A stretch of DNA of 64,000 nt from CAWDVK01 sp963805715 (GTDB lineage Bacteria > Actinomycetota > Actinomycetes > Streptosporangiales > Streptosporangiaceae), in NCBI GenBank assembly GCA_963805715.1, contig CAWDVK010000007.1:310001-374000 (forward strand), in the 5' to 3' direction. Shown here piece after piece: positions 1-8,561 of this stretch. The position numbers and the translations under genes were made by a program. The stretch's first letter is position 1, and the number at the start of each line of letters is the position of its first letter. The notes under the pieces are model-generated. The model worked only from the letters and a program-made list of their open reading frames with translations, did not search any database and was not told where the DNA came from.

Positions 1-113
1 GGTCCCCGCGCCGCCGGTTACCGCGGGTCCCGGTCAGCGGGCTGCGACTCGATGGGCGGTAGTCGCCCGCTCGCGGCGGCGCGGGACTGGCCGTCTCCGG
101 CCGCAACCGCGGC

Positions 114-1292
114 TCAGGCCAGCGCAGCCGGGCCGCGCTTGACCATCTGGTCGGCGATGATGGCGCGCTGGATCTCGCTGGTGCCCTCCCAGATGCGCTC
201 CACCCGCAACTCGCGGAAGAACCGCTCGGCCACGTTCTCCCGCATGTAGCCGCGGCCGCCGAATACCTGGACGGCCCGGTCGGCGACCCGCCCGGCCATC
301 TCGGACGCGTACAGCTTGGCCATGGAGCACTGCGCGTGCTGGACCTTGACGTCGGCGCCGGCATCGATGGCCCGTGCCGTCTCGTAGGTCAGCGAGCGGG
401 CCGCGAACAACTCGGTCAGGCTGTCCGCCAGCATGGCCTGAATAGCCCCGAACGAGGCGATGGGCTGACCCTGGATCCGTCGCTCGACGGCGAAGGCGGT
501 CATCTCATCGGTGAGCCGCTGGGCGGCCCCGAGGCACCGCGCCGCGACCATCAGCCGCTCGAACCTGAACCATTCGTAGGCGAAGCTCATCCCGTCGCCT
601 TCCGCCCCGACCAGATGGCTGGCGGGCACGCGGACATCGGTGAAGGCGACGATCGGATGATGGTGGCTGATCGTGTGCGAGTAAGCCGGGGTCCGCACCA
701 CCCGGACGCCGGGGCTCGGCAGGTCCACCAGGAACATGGCGTGCTCCCCGGCGTGCTCGCCGCTGGTCAGCTTGGCCTGGAAGAAGGCGAAGTCGGCCGA
801 GTTGTAGGACGTGACGTGCCACTTCTCGCCACTCAGCACGTACTCGTCACCGTCGCGCCTGGCGGTGGACACGATGGCGTCCACGTCCGATCCGGCGCCC
901 TCCTCGGTGATCGCGTAGCACTCCTCGCGCTCGCCGCGGATGACCGGCTTGACGAACTTCTCCAGCTGGTAGGGGGTGGCCACGGCCGGCAGCCAGGACG
1001 GGGGCGTGCTCACGACCCAGGCCAGCGCGTTGGTGACCCGGCCCGCCTGCTCCTGCACCAGCACCTGCTGCAGCGAGGTGCACCCGCCGCCGCCCAGCTC
1101 GGCCGGCATGTTGGTGGCGCACAGACCGAGCTCCCTGGCCCTGGCGGCGTGCCCGGCGACGGTCTCCTTGGGCAGCTCGCCGTCGTTCATCTCGGCGCTG
1201 ACCTCGAGCGGGAACAGCTCCTCGGCGAAGGCGGCGGCCCGTGCCCGAATCCGCAGGTCCTCGTCTGACAGCCCGTACATCTGGCCCCTCAT
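114..1292 (-). CDS. acyl-CoA dehydrogenase
   Basis: A 392-residue flavoprotein of the acyl-CoA dehydrogenase family, which oxidises an acyl-CoA to the 2-enoyl-CoA and passes electrons to ETF. The N-terminal helical domain, the middle beta domain (residues 120-230, with the family stretch ITEEGAGSDVDAI) and the C-terminal helical domain are all present. The late motif WEGTSEIQR carries the Glu that acts as catalytic base in short/medium-chain members. Length is normal for the family. A second start 12 bases inside (position 1280) has a closer purine-rich stretch and cannot be excluded. It is divergent from the FAD oxidase at 1354, and the shared 62-base gap holds a perfect TetR-type palindrome, so it is probably a member of the island's TetR regulon. 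The acyl substrate cannot be read from the sequence. Confidence 0.93.
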   Translation of the reverse strand: MRGQMYGLSDEDLRIRARAAAFAEELFPLEVSAEMNDGELPKETVAGHAARARELGLCATNMPAELGGGGCTSLQQVLVQEQAGRVTNALAWVVSTPPSWLPAVATPYQLEKFVKPVIRGEREECYAITEEGAGSDVDAIVSTARRDGDEYVLSGEKWHVTSYNSADFAFFQAKLTSGEHAGEHAMFLVDLPSPGVRVVRTPAYSHTISHHHPIVAFTDVRVPASHLVGAEGDGMSFAYEWFRFERLMVAARCLGAAQRLTDEMTAFAVERRIQGQPIASFGAIQAMLADSLTELFAARSLTYETARAIDAGADVKVQHAQCSMAKLYASEMAGRVADRAVQVFGGRGYMRENVAERFFRELRVERIWEGTSEIQRAIIADQMVKRGPAALA

Positions 1293-1313
1293 CCGGCTGG
1301 CTCGCGCGCTCTT

Positions 1314-1329
1314 GACTGAACGTTCAGTC
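1314..1329. promoter_or_regulatory. TetR-type operator, copy 1 (perfect palindrome)
   Basis: GACTGAACGTTCAGTC is a perfect 16-base inverted repeat lying between the divergent acyl-CoA dehydrogenase (start 21 bases to the left) and FAD oxidase (start 24 bases to the right), so one bound dimer could block both. Three near-copies occur at 10772, 15869 and 17865. Assignment to the TetR protein encoded at 10835 is inference from position. Confidence 0.8.
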
Positions 1330-1353
1330 TATGTCAGCATCGGCTTCGTGCCA

Positions 1354-2646
1354 ATGCTTCCAGATGGCCAGCCGGAAGCCGCCGACGCGGTCGTCGTCGG
1401 TGGCGGGACCGTCGGCGCCTGGTGCGCCTACTTCCTCCGCCGCAGCGGCCTCGGCCGGGTGACCCTGGTCGAGAAGAGGACGCTGGGCCAGGGCGCGAGC
1501 AGCCGGGCGGCCGGCATCGTGCGCACCCAGGGCGGCACGCCGTGGGCGGTGCAGCTCGGCGAGTGGTCCAGGAAGTTCTACCTGGCCCAGGCCGGCGAGC
1601 TGGGCATCGATTCCGGCTTCACGCCGCAGGGCTACCTGCTGCCGTGCTTCAGCGAGGCGGACGTGACGGCGGCGCGGCAGCGGATGGCCATGCAGCTGGA
1701 GCTGGGCCTGGCGGTCCGCTGGCTGGAGCCCGCTGAGCTGGACGCGCTCAACCCGACCCTCGCGCCGGGCCGCACCCTGGGCGGGACGTACTGCGCCGAT
1801 GACGGCTACCTGACGCCCCCGCGCAACGTGACTGCCTACGCCGTCGCGCTCGCGACCAGCGGCGTCCGCATCCGCGAGCGGGTCAGCTTCACCGGCCTGC
1901 TGACCGGCGGCGGCGCGGTCACCGGGGTGGCGACCTCGGCCGGCCCGATCTCGGCGCCGCTGGTCGTGCTCACGGGCGGCCCGGAGCTGGCCGAGGTGGC
2001 CGGGCTGGCGGGCGTGCGCGTGCCGGCCGGCGGCGTCCGGCACCAGGTGGCAGTCACGCAGCCGCACCCGGACCTTGACCCGGCCCGGCTGCCGATGGTC
2101 TTCGATCTGTCAGCCGGGCTCTACTGGCGGCCTGAGGAAGGCGGCCTGCTGTTCGGGATGAGCAATCCGGCTGAGCCGCCGGGCGTCGCCACCAGCGTGG
2201 ACGAGCCCTACCTGGCGCTGATGCGGCAGCGGCTGGCCGACCTGGTGCCCGTGACAGCCGGGCTCGGGCTGCGCCGGGTCTGGGCGGCCACCATCGACTA
2301 CACGCCCGATCACCTGCCGATCATCGGGCCGGCGCTCGCCGGGGGCCGGGTGCTCAGCGGCGTCACTGTCGCCAGCGCGGGCGGTGCCGGGATGATGTGG
2401 GGGCCGGCGGTGGCCCGCGCGACCGCCAACGTCGCGCTGACCGGAAGCTCCGCCGTGGTGGACGTGACGGCGCTCGGACTGGACCGGTTCGACGAGGCCG
2501 GCCGCAGCAGGCTCGGCACCGATCCGATCGCGCTGCCGTTCCCCGAGGCCGTGCAGCCGGCCGGGGCGCGCCAGGCCGATCTCCGGCAGACCGGCGCGCA
2601 GCTGTCCCCCGCGCTGCAGGCGCCTGGCAAGCTGACTCTCTCCTGA
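1354..2646 (+). CDS. FAD-dependent oxidoreductase, DAO (sarcosine/glycine oxidase-like) family
   Basis: A flavoenzyme of about 430 residues. The N-terminal dinucleotide-binding motif VVVGGGTVGAWCAYFL, the acidic end of the second strand (VEKRTLGQGAS) and the C-terminal FAD signature around residues 310-350 (DYTPDHLPIIGPA, followed by ASAGGAGMMWGPA) are typical of DAO enzymes that oxidise secondary or primary amines with release of an imine and peroxide. The start at 1354 is chosen because the Rossmann strand begins 12 residues later; an in-frame GTG lies at 1348. It is the first gene after operator copy 1 and is followed 60 bases later by a small cupin, probably in one transcript. The amine substrate is unknown; proximity to a polyamine-type transporter suggests a polyamine or related compound. 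Confidence 0.88.
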   Translation: MLPDGQPEAADAVVVGGGTVGAWCAYFLRRSGLGRVTLVEKRTLGQGASSRAAGIVRTQGGTPWAVQLGEWSRKFYLAQAGELGIDSGFTPQGYLLPCFSEADVTAARQRMAMQLELGLAVRWLEPAELDALNPTLAPGRTLGGTYCADDGYLTPPRNVTAYAVALATSGVRIRERVSFTGLLTGGGAVTGVATSAGPISAPLVVLTGGPELAEVAGLAGVRVPAGGVRHQVAVTQPHPDLDPARLPMVFDLSAGLYWRPEEGGLLFGMSNPAEPPGVATSVDEPYLALMRQRLADLVPVTAGLGLRRVWAATIDYTPDHLPIIGPALAGGRVLSGVTVASAGGAGMMWGPAVARATANVALTGSSAVVDVTALGLDRFDEAGRSRLGTDPIALPFPEAVQPAGARQADLRQTGAQLSPALQAPGKLTLS

Positions 2647-2706
2647 CCTGATCTGGCTCGACCCGACGTGCCCGACCTGACCTGACCGCCGAAAGGACCC
2701 GCCAGC

Positions 2707-3051
2707 ATGACCGATATCAGCACGCCATTCCTGGCCTCCGCCGCGACCGCCGAACTGGAGGACTGGGGTCCGCTGGAGGAGGCGACCGGCGAGCCCATGC
2801 AGACCTCGGGGCTCACCCTCTGGCAGGACGGTGACCAGGAGGCCGGCGTCTGGCAGAGCACGCCGGGCCCGTCCTACTGGACGCTGGAGACGCACGAGTT
2901 CGTGCACATCGTGGCCGGGCGGATGACCGTGACGCCGGACGGCGGCGAGCCGCGCGACATCGGCCCCGGCGACACGGCCGTCTTCCCGCGCGGCTGGGCC
3001 GGTACCTGGCAGATTCACGAGACCATCCGCAAGGTCTACGTCATCTTCTAA
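2707..3051 (+). CDS. small cupin-domain protein (DUF861/cupin_3-like)
   Basis: A 114-residue single-domain cupin. The second half (HEFVHIVAGRMTVTP, then GDTAVFPRGWAGTWQIHE) follows the cupin_3 pattern known from (S)-ureidoglycine aminohydrolase-like proteins; such small cupins often sit beside amine oxidases, where their biochemical job is mostly undefined. A GAAAGGA ribosome-binding site precedes the ATG by about 10 bases. It follows the FAD oxidase on the same strand and is probably co-transcribed. The last codons and stop are copied in an imperfect 20-base tandem direct repeat immediately downstream. Confidence 0.85.
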   Translation: MTDISTPFLASAATAELEDWGPLEEATGEPMQTSGLTLWQDGDQEAGVWQSTPGPSYWTLETHEFVHIVAGRMTVTPDGGEPRDIGPGDTAVFPRGWAGTWQIHETIRKVYVIF

Positions 3052-3080
3052 CGGGGGCCGCTATCTTCTAGCGGGGGCAA
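3041..3080. repeat. imperfect 20-base tandem duplication at the cupin 3' end
   Basis: Two adjacent 20-base units share ATCTTCTARCGGGGGC. The first contains the cupin stop codon and the second lies wholly downstream. It looks like a small local duplication; no function is apparent. Confidence 0.6.
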
Positions 3081-3317
3081 TGCATCCGTTTCGGAAGAAT
3101 CAAGGAAAGCCCGTGCCGCGGGCTGCCGATCAATGGCTGGCGGGCCACTTGGCCGGGTAGCCGGACAAGTCGCAGCTATTTCCCGGTTTTCGCCAGTGGG
3201 CGCCGGGTACCAGCACGAGCAGATCCACAGCGCCGCCGGGCCGGGCCGAGGTCGTTCCTCGGGCAGCGGGGTGCCTGGGCGGGGAGTCTGTGGGCTCATC
3301 AGGGGGAGGAAAAGTAC

Positions 3318-3422
3318 ATGCGCTTTATGAAGTCCGCGATCGCTATTGCCGGACTCTGCGCCGTTACGCTGGCGATGACCGCCATGGCATCCCGGCGGAA
3401 GAAGTCGCGGCGTCACCGCTAA
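3318..3422 (+). CDS. 34-residue small protein with hydrophobic N-terminus and basic tail
   Basis: ATG at 3318 follows a very strong Shine-Dalgarno (AGGGGGAGGA, 3301-3310) at ideal spacing. The product starts MRFMKSAIAIAGLCAV, has one hydrophobic segment of roughly 17 residues, and ends in a strongly basic tail (SRRKKSRRHR). This looks like a single-pass membrane peptide or short exported peptide. It stands alone between the cupin and the leftward epimerase gene. No family is recognised; the strong translation signal is the main reason to believe it is expressed. Confidence 0.5.
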   Translation: MRFMKSAIAIAGLCAVTLAMTAMASRRKKSRRHR

Positions 3423-3489
3423 CTTGGCGCGTGCCGAACGCTGCGGGGCGGCTGCGCAATGGCGCGCGGCCGCCCCGCAGCCATGACTG

Positions 3490-4515
3490 CTACAGGCGGC
3501 CATCCCGGACGGCTTCGCTGACCCAGGGGATGACCTCGTCGAGCATCTCCTCCAGCGTCGTCGTGGCCTCGAAGCCGAGTACTCGCCGGGCCTTCTGCAC
3601 GTCAGGAATCCGCTTCCGCACGTCGTGCCGGTAGGGCTCCTCGCTGGCGAACCGGAACGGCGTGTCCTCGCCCCGGATCTTGTGCCAGATCAGCCTGGCC
3701 AGCTCGAGCACGGTGGTCGGGCTGGCCGCGGAGAGGTTGAAGTCGTCGTTCACCGCGTCCGGGTGAAAAAGCGTGCTCACGATCCCGCGGGCCAGGTCGC
3801 CGCCGTAGGTGTAGTGCCGGATCTGCCGGCCGTCGCCGAGGATGCGCAGCGTGTCCTGGCCCTTGAGGACCTTCTGCACCAGGTCGGGCACGACATGCGA
3901 CATGGCCAGCCTGACGTTGCCGGAGAGCACCTCGGCCTGGCCGAGCGCCCTGCTCTCGCCGACGCCGACGCAGTTGAACGGCCGCACGATGGTGTAGGGC
4001 AGCTGGTACTGGTCCCATGCGGCGCGCGCGTAGTACTCGACCGCCAGCTTCTGGAACCCGTACGAGGAGGCCGGCGGCGCGATGCGCCGCTCGTCGCCCT
4101 CGCGCGATGGCCAGTGGCTGGTGCTCTCGTAGACCATCGATGAGCTGATGTAGGTCATCTTCCGCAGCTGGCCGGACCGGTGCGCGCGCAGCGCGGCGTC
4201 GCAGCTCGACGCCATGATCCGCTCGTTCGCGGCGAGCAGGTCGTAGGCATAGGCGTGAAAGTAGGAGATCCCGCCGATCATCGCCGCGCCGGCGATGAAA
4301 TGGTCACAGCCGTCCAGCAGGCCCGTCAGCAGATCGCCATCCCGTGCATCCCCCTCGACGAACGAGTAACTCGGATGATCATGGAAGCTGTGCTTCACCG
4401 GGCCGTACTTGGAGAAGTCGTCGACGCCGACCACGGCGTGGCCCTGGCTGAGCAGCTCCTGGACGAGATAGCCACCGATGAATCCGGCCGACCCGGTCAC
4501 CAGAACCTTTGCCAC
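3490..4515 (-). CDS. NAD-dependent epimerase/dehydratase (extended SDR, nucleotide-sugar type)
   Basis: About 341 residues. It begins AKVLVTGSAGFIGGYL, the NAD-binding GxxGxxG motif of extended SDR enzymes. The catalytic pattern appears as SSSMVYES followed by YGFQKLAVEYY (YxxxK). The substrate-side half contains RPFNCVGVGE and the DGRQIRHYTYGGDLARGI stretch seen in UDP-/dTDP-sugar epimerases. The open frame runs much further upstream, but the Rossmann start and a GGGGGA ribosome site fix GTG at 4515. Its first 19 bases overlap the end of the upstream glycosyltransferase gene. With the neighbouring GT2 and sugar dehydrogenase it forms a cluster for a cell-surface sugar; the exact sugar is not determinable. 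Confidence 0.88.
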   Translation of the reverse strand: MAKVLVTGSAGFIGGYLVQELLSQGHAVVGVDDFSKYGPVKHSFHDHPSYSFVEGDARDGDLLTGLLDGCDHFIAGAAMIGGISYFHAYAYDLLAANERIMASSCDAALRAHRSGQLRKMTYISSSMVYESTSHWPSREGDERRIAPPASSYGFQKLAVEYYARAAWDQYQLPYTIVRPFNCVGVGESRALGQAEVLSGNVRLAMSHVVPDLVQKVLKGQDTLRILGDGRQIRHYTYGGDLARGIVSTLFHPDAVNDDFNLSAASPTTVLELARLIWHKIRGEDTPFRFASEEPYRHDVRKRIPDVQKARRVLGFEATTTLEEMLDEVIPWVSEAVRDGRL

Positions 4516-5396
4516 GACATTCCCCCGTGCCTGACTCCGCCGTGCCTGACTCCGCCGTGCCTGATTCCCCCGTGCCTGATTCCGCCGTGCCCGCTGACGT
4601 GACTGGCTGGCCGGGCCGCCCCGGCGGGGGAGCGCGCCACGGCCGGCGCGCCGCCGCGGCCGCCGCGCCCGCGGCGCGCGGCCAGCTTCTGCGTGCTCAG
4701 CCGGGGCCCGAAGGCGAAGCGGTACCACCGCAGGTATCCCGGCAGCCAGCGCGCCAGCTGGAAGCGGGAGTCCCCGAGCGCGCGGTCCAGCCAGATCGTC
4801 GGGATCTCGGCCACCGGCAGCCGCAGCCTGGTGGCCTTCGCTGTGAGCTCGAGGCCGATCTCGAATCCGTTCCTTGAGTCGATTCCGACCTGCCGCACGA
4901 AGTCGGTCGAGTAGGCCTTGAAGCTGTTGGTGGCATCGCGGGTGCCAGCCCGGGCGAGCAGCCGCAGCGACTTGCCCGCGCACCGCGACAGCGTGCGCTT
5001 GAGCCGGGGGCCGCCGACTTGCTGGCCGCCCGGCATGTACCGGGAGGCGGCCGCGACCACGACCCCGCGCTCCACCAGGCGGGCCAGGTCGTCGATCTGC
5101 CGCGGGTCGTCGCTGCCGTCGGCCATGGTGATCACGGTCACCGGCGATGACGCCCGGTCGATGCCGAACCGGATGGCATTCGCCGGCCCGGGGCCGTAGC
5201 CATTGAGCAGACCCCGGACCCGGCTATCCGCGCTGGCCGCCTGCTCGATGCACGGGACGGTCGTGTCGCCCGGCGAGTCATAGACGACGAGCAGCTCGCA
5301 GCGAGAGGCCACCGCGCGCAGGATCCGGTCCAGGCAGGGCAGGATCGCCTCGCCCTCGTTGTAGACGGGGATCACGATGCTGACGTCCGGACTCAT
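4497..5396 (-). CDS. family 2 glycosyltransferase (dolichyl-phosphate-mannose synthase-like) with repeat tail
   Basis: 299 residues. It starts SIVIPVYNEGEAILPCL, the usual GT-A fold opening, with the metal-binding region around residues 90-100 (ITMADGSDDP), as in DPM1/DPG synthase-like enzymes that transfer a sugar from a nucleotide donor to a polyprenyl phosphate. No C-terminal membrane helices are visible. The last 60 residues are not part of the fold: an Arg/Gly/Ala-rich stretch and then a five-residue repeat HGG(I/V)R, encoded by a 15-base tandem DNA repeat. The gene starts inside the stop region of the sugar dehydrogenase (ATGA overlap) and ends 19 bases inside the epimerase, so translation of the three is probably coupled. 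Confidence 0.85.
   Translation of the reverse strand: MSPDVSIVIPVYNEGEAILPCLDRILRAVASRCELLVVYDSPGDTTVPCIEQAASADSRVRGLLNGYGPGPANAIRFGIDRASSPVTVITMADGSDDPRQIDDLARLVERGVVVAAASRYMPGGQQVGGPRLKRTLSRCAGKSLRLLARAGTRDATNSFKAYSTDFVRQVGIDSRNGFEIGLELTAKATRLRLPVAEIPTIWLDRALGDSRFQLARWLPGYLRWYRFAFGPRLSTQKLAARRGRGGRGGAPAVARSPAGAARPASHVSGHGGIRHGGIRHGGVRHGGVRHGGMSWQRFW
4525..4591. repeat. 15-base tandem repeat, four full units plus a partial
   Basis: Units of CCGTGCCTGAYTCCS begin at 4525, 4540, 4555 and 4570, with a partial unit to 4591. Read on the minus strand they encode HGG(I/V)R at the C-terminus of the glycosyltransferase. The unit nearest the epimerase also supplies the purine run used as its ribosome-binding site. 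Confidence 0.85.
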
Positions 5397-6607
5397 ATGC
5401 GCATGCCCCGTCCCGTTATGCCCCAGATATCGGCGACCGGCTTGCCGGTCACCAGCCCGGCATACTCCCGGTGCGGCGTCGCGATGACCAGCAGGTCGGC
5501 CCGCTCCAGCACCTCGGCGAGCGAGCTGAACCGCTCATCGGCGATGTAGGGATCCGAGCACAGGGTCTGGCCGGCCCTGAGCATGAGGATCTTGCGGAGC
5601 TTGTAGGAGAGGCTCTCCCGCGGGTCGTCGATGCCGGCCTTGAATCCCATCCCCAGCACGCCGACGGTCATCGACGCCAGGTCGTAACGGGATTCCAGCC
5701 GGGAGACCAGGTACAGCGGCAGGCCCTCGTTGATCAGCATCGCTGAATGGCCGAGGGCGAAATTGTTGTGGCTGAAGGCGGCCAGATGCATCGTGTCCTT
5801 GAGCAGGCAGGGACCGGCCGCGAAACCGGGTCCCGGCAGGTCGGCGGCCCGCGGGTACTCGTGGCTGATCGCCCAGCGGATCCGCTCGAAGTCGAGCCCG
5901 TCATCGTTGGCCATCATCCAGAACTGATTGGCCGTCGCGAACTTGATGTACCGCCAGGTATTGGTGAACAGCTTGGCGAGCTCGGCCTCCTCCGGCTGCA
6001 GCCGGATGATCGTGTCGGTCAGCGTGCGGAAGAACTTCTCCGCCCGGTCACCGGCCTCGCCGGTCCGCGCTCCGACGATCTGCGGCAGGTCGAACAGCTC
6101 GGTCATGGCCTGGCCCTCGGCGATGCGCTCCGGGCAGAAGGCCACGTCCACCCGGACGCCGCGCTTGCTCAGCATGCGCTCGGTCAGGGTGGTGACCGTC
6201 GGGTGCACGGTGCTGCGCAGGATGACCAGCTGGCCGTCCACCAGATGGCGGGCGCACCGGTCCAGGGCGGCCGGCACGGCGCCGAGGTCGGGATTGAGGT
6301 GGCGGTCAACCGGGGTGCCGACGACGACGACGAGGACGTTGGCGCTGCCGGCGCTGGCCGGATCGGTCGTCGCGGACAGCCGGCCGGCGCTGACGGCGGC
6401 GCGCAGCGGCTCAGCGGCCCCCGGCTCGGTGAACGGCATCCGGCCGCTGTTGACGACCGCGACCGCGGCCGGGTTGATGTCATAGAGCCGGACCGACAGG
6501 CCGCGGGAGGCCAGGGCCACGCCCAGCGGTAACCCGGCGCGCCCGCAGCCGCCGACGATCACCGCGTCGGCGGCGAACGGCGGCGTGACCCTGGGTTCAG
6601 TGCGCAC
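5393..6607 (-). CDS. nucleotide-sugar dehydrogenase (UDP-glucose/GDP-mannose dehydrogenase family)
   Basis: About 404 residues from GTG at 6607, which has a GAGGAT site upstream; the frame is open further up, but the domain starts at AVIVGGCGRAGLPLGVALA. It has the N-terminal NAD-binding Rossmann fold, the central dimerisation domain, and the C-terminal UDP-binding domain (GVLGMGFKAGIDDPRES, then SDPY). The catalytic Cys region is GPGFAAGPCLLKD. These enzymes make UDP-sugar acids or related oxidised sugars by a two-step NAD-dependent oxidation. It heads the leftward cluster that continues with the GT2 gene (ATGA overlap) and the epimerase, consistent with synthesis of an acidic-sugar glycan or glycolipid. 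Confidence 0.9.
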   Translation of the reverse strand: MRTEPRVTPPFAADAVIVGGCGRAGLPLGVALASRGLSVRLYDINPAAVAVVNSGRMPFTEPGAAEPLRAAVSAGRLSATTDPASAGSANVLVVVVGTPVDRHLNPDLGAVPAALDRCARHLVDGQLVILRSTVHPTVTTLTERMLSKRGVRVDVAFCPERIAEGQAMTELFDLPQIVGARTGEAGDRAEKFFRTLTDTIIRLQPEEAELAKLFTNTWRYIKFATANQFWMMANDDGLDFERIRWAISHEYPRAADLPGPGFAAGPCLLKDTMHLAAFSHNNFALGHSAMLINEGLPLYLVSRLESRYDLASMTVGVLGMGFKAGIDDPRESLSYKLRKILMLRAGQTLCSDPYIADERFSSLAEVLERADLLVIATPHREYAGLVTGKPVADIWGITGRGMRI

Positions 6608-6839
6608 ATATCCTCGCTTGGCGCCGATGTCGTTCCTCGGCGGATCTGTCGGCCCGCCGGGGCAGCCAGGCCGCCTGTTAGGCCGCAGGTGTCCTGGTTT
6701 ACACGACACTGCGGCTATTAAACGTGCAGGTCAGCGGGGGTATCGCGATGCTACAGGATTCCGGGGGGCCGGATGGGCCAGGAACAGAACGGGAGCCGGA
6801 AGCCGGGTCCCGCTCGCCGCCGCCGTCCGCTGCGGCCGG

Positions 6840-8561
6840 TCAGCCGGCCCGGCGCGGGATGGCAAGCGCGTCGACGGCGACGGCCCCGGACGGCCCGCAG
6901 ATCAGCGGGTTGATGTCCAGCGCCTCCAGGTCGTCGCCCAGCTCGCCGGCCAGCCGCGACAGGGCGGTGATCGTGCGGATGACCGAGCCCAGGTCCGCGG
7001 CCGGGCCGCCGCGAGCGCCGTCCAGCAGCGCGGCGACCCGCAGCCCGGCGATCAGCCCGGCGGCAGCTTCCTCGTCGACCGGCGGCAGCGCGACCGCCCG
7101 GTCAGCCAGCAGCTCGACCAGCACGCCGCCCGCGCCGAGCACGATGAGCGGTCCGAGGCCGGGGTCACGGGCGATGCCCAGCGCCAGCTCAGGCCCGGCG
7201 GGCACGGTTTCGCAGACCAGCACGCGGGGCCCGAGCCTGGCCGCCAGGCTGGCGTAGCCGGCGGTGAGCTCCGCGGGCCTGCTGATGCCGAGCAGGACGC
7301 CGCGCACGTCGGACTTGTGCTGGATGGCCGTCTCGTCGGTTTTCAGCACCACGGGGTAGCCGATCGCCTCGGCGGCGATCAGCGCCTCTTTCAGGTCGCT
7401 GGCCTGCCGGACCGCCGCGGTGGCGATGCCGTAATCGCGCAGCAGGCCCAGCAGCGCGGCGCCGCTGGCCAGGCCGCCTCGCAGCAGCTCGCCGACCCGG
7501 CGCGCCCGGCCGGCGTCGGCGGGCTGAGCGGCCCCGTCACGGCGGCCGCGGCGGGCGTGATCCAGCAGGTGCCCGAGCGCCAGCAGGCCGCTCCTGGTGC
7601 CCTCCAGGACCGGGATCCCGCTGCCGCGGAGCCGGGCCGCGGCCAGCGGGTCAATGGCGGCCGGGAAGCTGGCCAGGACGGCCAGCGGCTTGCCGCACTG
7701 CTGCGCGGCGTCCAGCATGGCCAGGGGATAGGAATCGTCTCCGTCCAGCTCCTGCACCAGGTCCACGGCCAGGGCGGCCACGGCCACCGCCGGGTCTTCC
7801 GCCAGCGTCACCAGCGCGCTGCCGAACAGGCCACGAGTGCCGGCCCCGGTGCCCCACACATCGAGCGGATTGGACGGCTGCAGGCCGTGATCGAGCAGGC
7901 GGCCCAGCCGCGCCGTGGTCGTCTCGCTGATCGGGGCGAAGGGGACGCCCAGCTCCTCGGCCAGGTCGGCGGCGTGCGCCCGCTCCAGGCCCGAGTCGTG
8001 CACGGTGGCGATGCCGGCCGGGCCCGCTGCCGTTCCCCGGCCAGGGCGGCGCCCGACGGCGAACAGCTCGAGCGTGTCGGCCAGCTCGGCCAGGTCGCCG
8101 ACCCGGTGCACGCCGTAGGCGCGCGCCAGCGCCTCCCAGCCGCCGTCGGCCGCGGCCAGCGCGCCGGAGTGGGCGGCGACCATCATCCGGCCGCGCGGGG
8201 AGCGCCCGGCGGTCAGCAGGACGACGGGGATGTCGCGCTCGGCGGCGCGGGCCAGCACGTCGCGGAGCCGGCCGGTGTCCCGCATCGCCTCGAGCACCAG
8301 CGCGAGCACCCGGGTCTCGGGCAGGGTGAGCGCGTAGTCCAGGTAGGCGGGAGCGGTGGTCACGAGCTCCTGGCCGGAGGACACCGCGACGCTGAAGCCG
8401 AGGCCGCGGCGGATCCGCAGCAGGGCCGAGAACACCGAGCCGGAGTGGGTGACCAGCGCGACCGGTCCGGCCGGGAGCGGGTCAGGCTCGGTGTAGCCGA
8501 TCGCGCGCAGGCCGCGGCTGACGTTCACGAAGCCCATGCAGCCCGCGCCGCAGACCGCCAT
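6840..8561 (-). CDS. ADP-forming acyl-CoA synthetase, central and C-terminal part (frameshifted from 8525-9082)
   Basis: 573 residues as written from the first ATG, MAVCGAGCMGFVN, which is an internal motif of the ADP-forming acetyl-CoA synthetase (acs/pat-like) family. The frame is in fact open back to about 8685 and reads ALRDRLAAIARSAGM just before this ATG. It contains the succinyl-CoA-ligase-like domain and, in the last 230 residues, the ATP-grasp domain (GYPVVLKTDETAIQHKSDV; LGAGGVLVELL). The missing N-terminal CoA-binding domain is encoded directly upstream in another frame. The intact enzyme would interconvert acyl-CoA, ADP and phosphate with acid, CoA and ATP. It lies downstream of the FAD oxidoreductase and so under operator copy 2. 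Confidence 0.8.
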   Translation of the reverse strand: MAVCGAGCMGFVNVSRGLRAIGYTEPDPLPAGPVALVTHSGSVFSALLRIRRGLGFSVAVSSGQELVTTAPAYLDYALTLPETRVLALVLEAMRDTGRLRDVLARAAERDIPVVLLTAGRSPRGRMMVAAHSGALAAADGGWEALARAYGVHRVGDLAELADTLELFAVGRRPGRGTAAGPAGIATVHDSGLERAHAADLAEELGVPFAPISETTTARLGRLLDHGLQPSNPLDVWGTGAGTRGLFGSALVTLAEDPAVAVAALAVDLVQELDGDDSYPLAMLDAAQQCGKPLAVLASFPAAIDPLAAARLRGSGIPVLEGTRSGLLALGHLLDHARRGRRDGAAQPADAGRARRVGELLRGGLASGAALLGLLRDYGIATAAVRQASDLKEALIAAEAIGYPVVLKTDETAIQHKSDVRGVLLGISRPAELTAGYASLAARLGPRVLVCETVPAGPELALGIARDPGLGPLIVLGAGGVLVELLADRAVALPPVDEEAAAGLIAGLRVAALLDGARGGPAADLGSVIRTITALSRLAGELGDDLEALDINPLICGPSGAVAVDALAIPRRAG

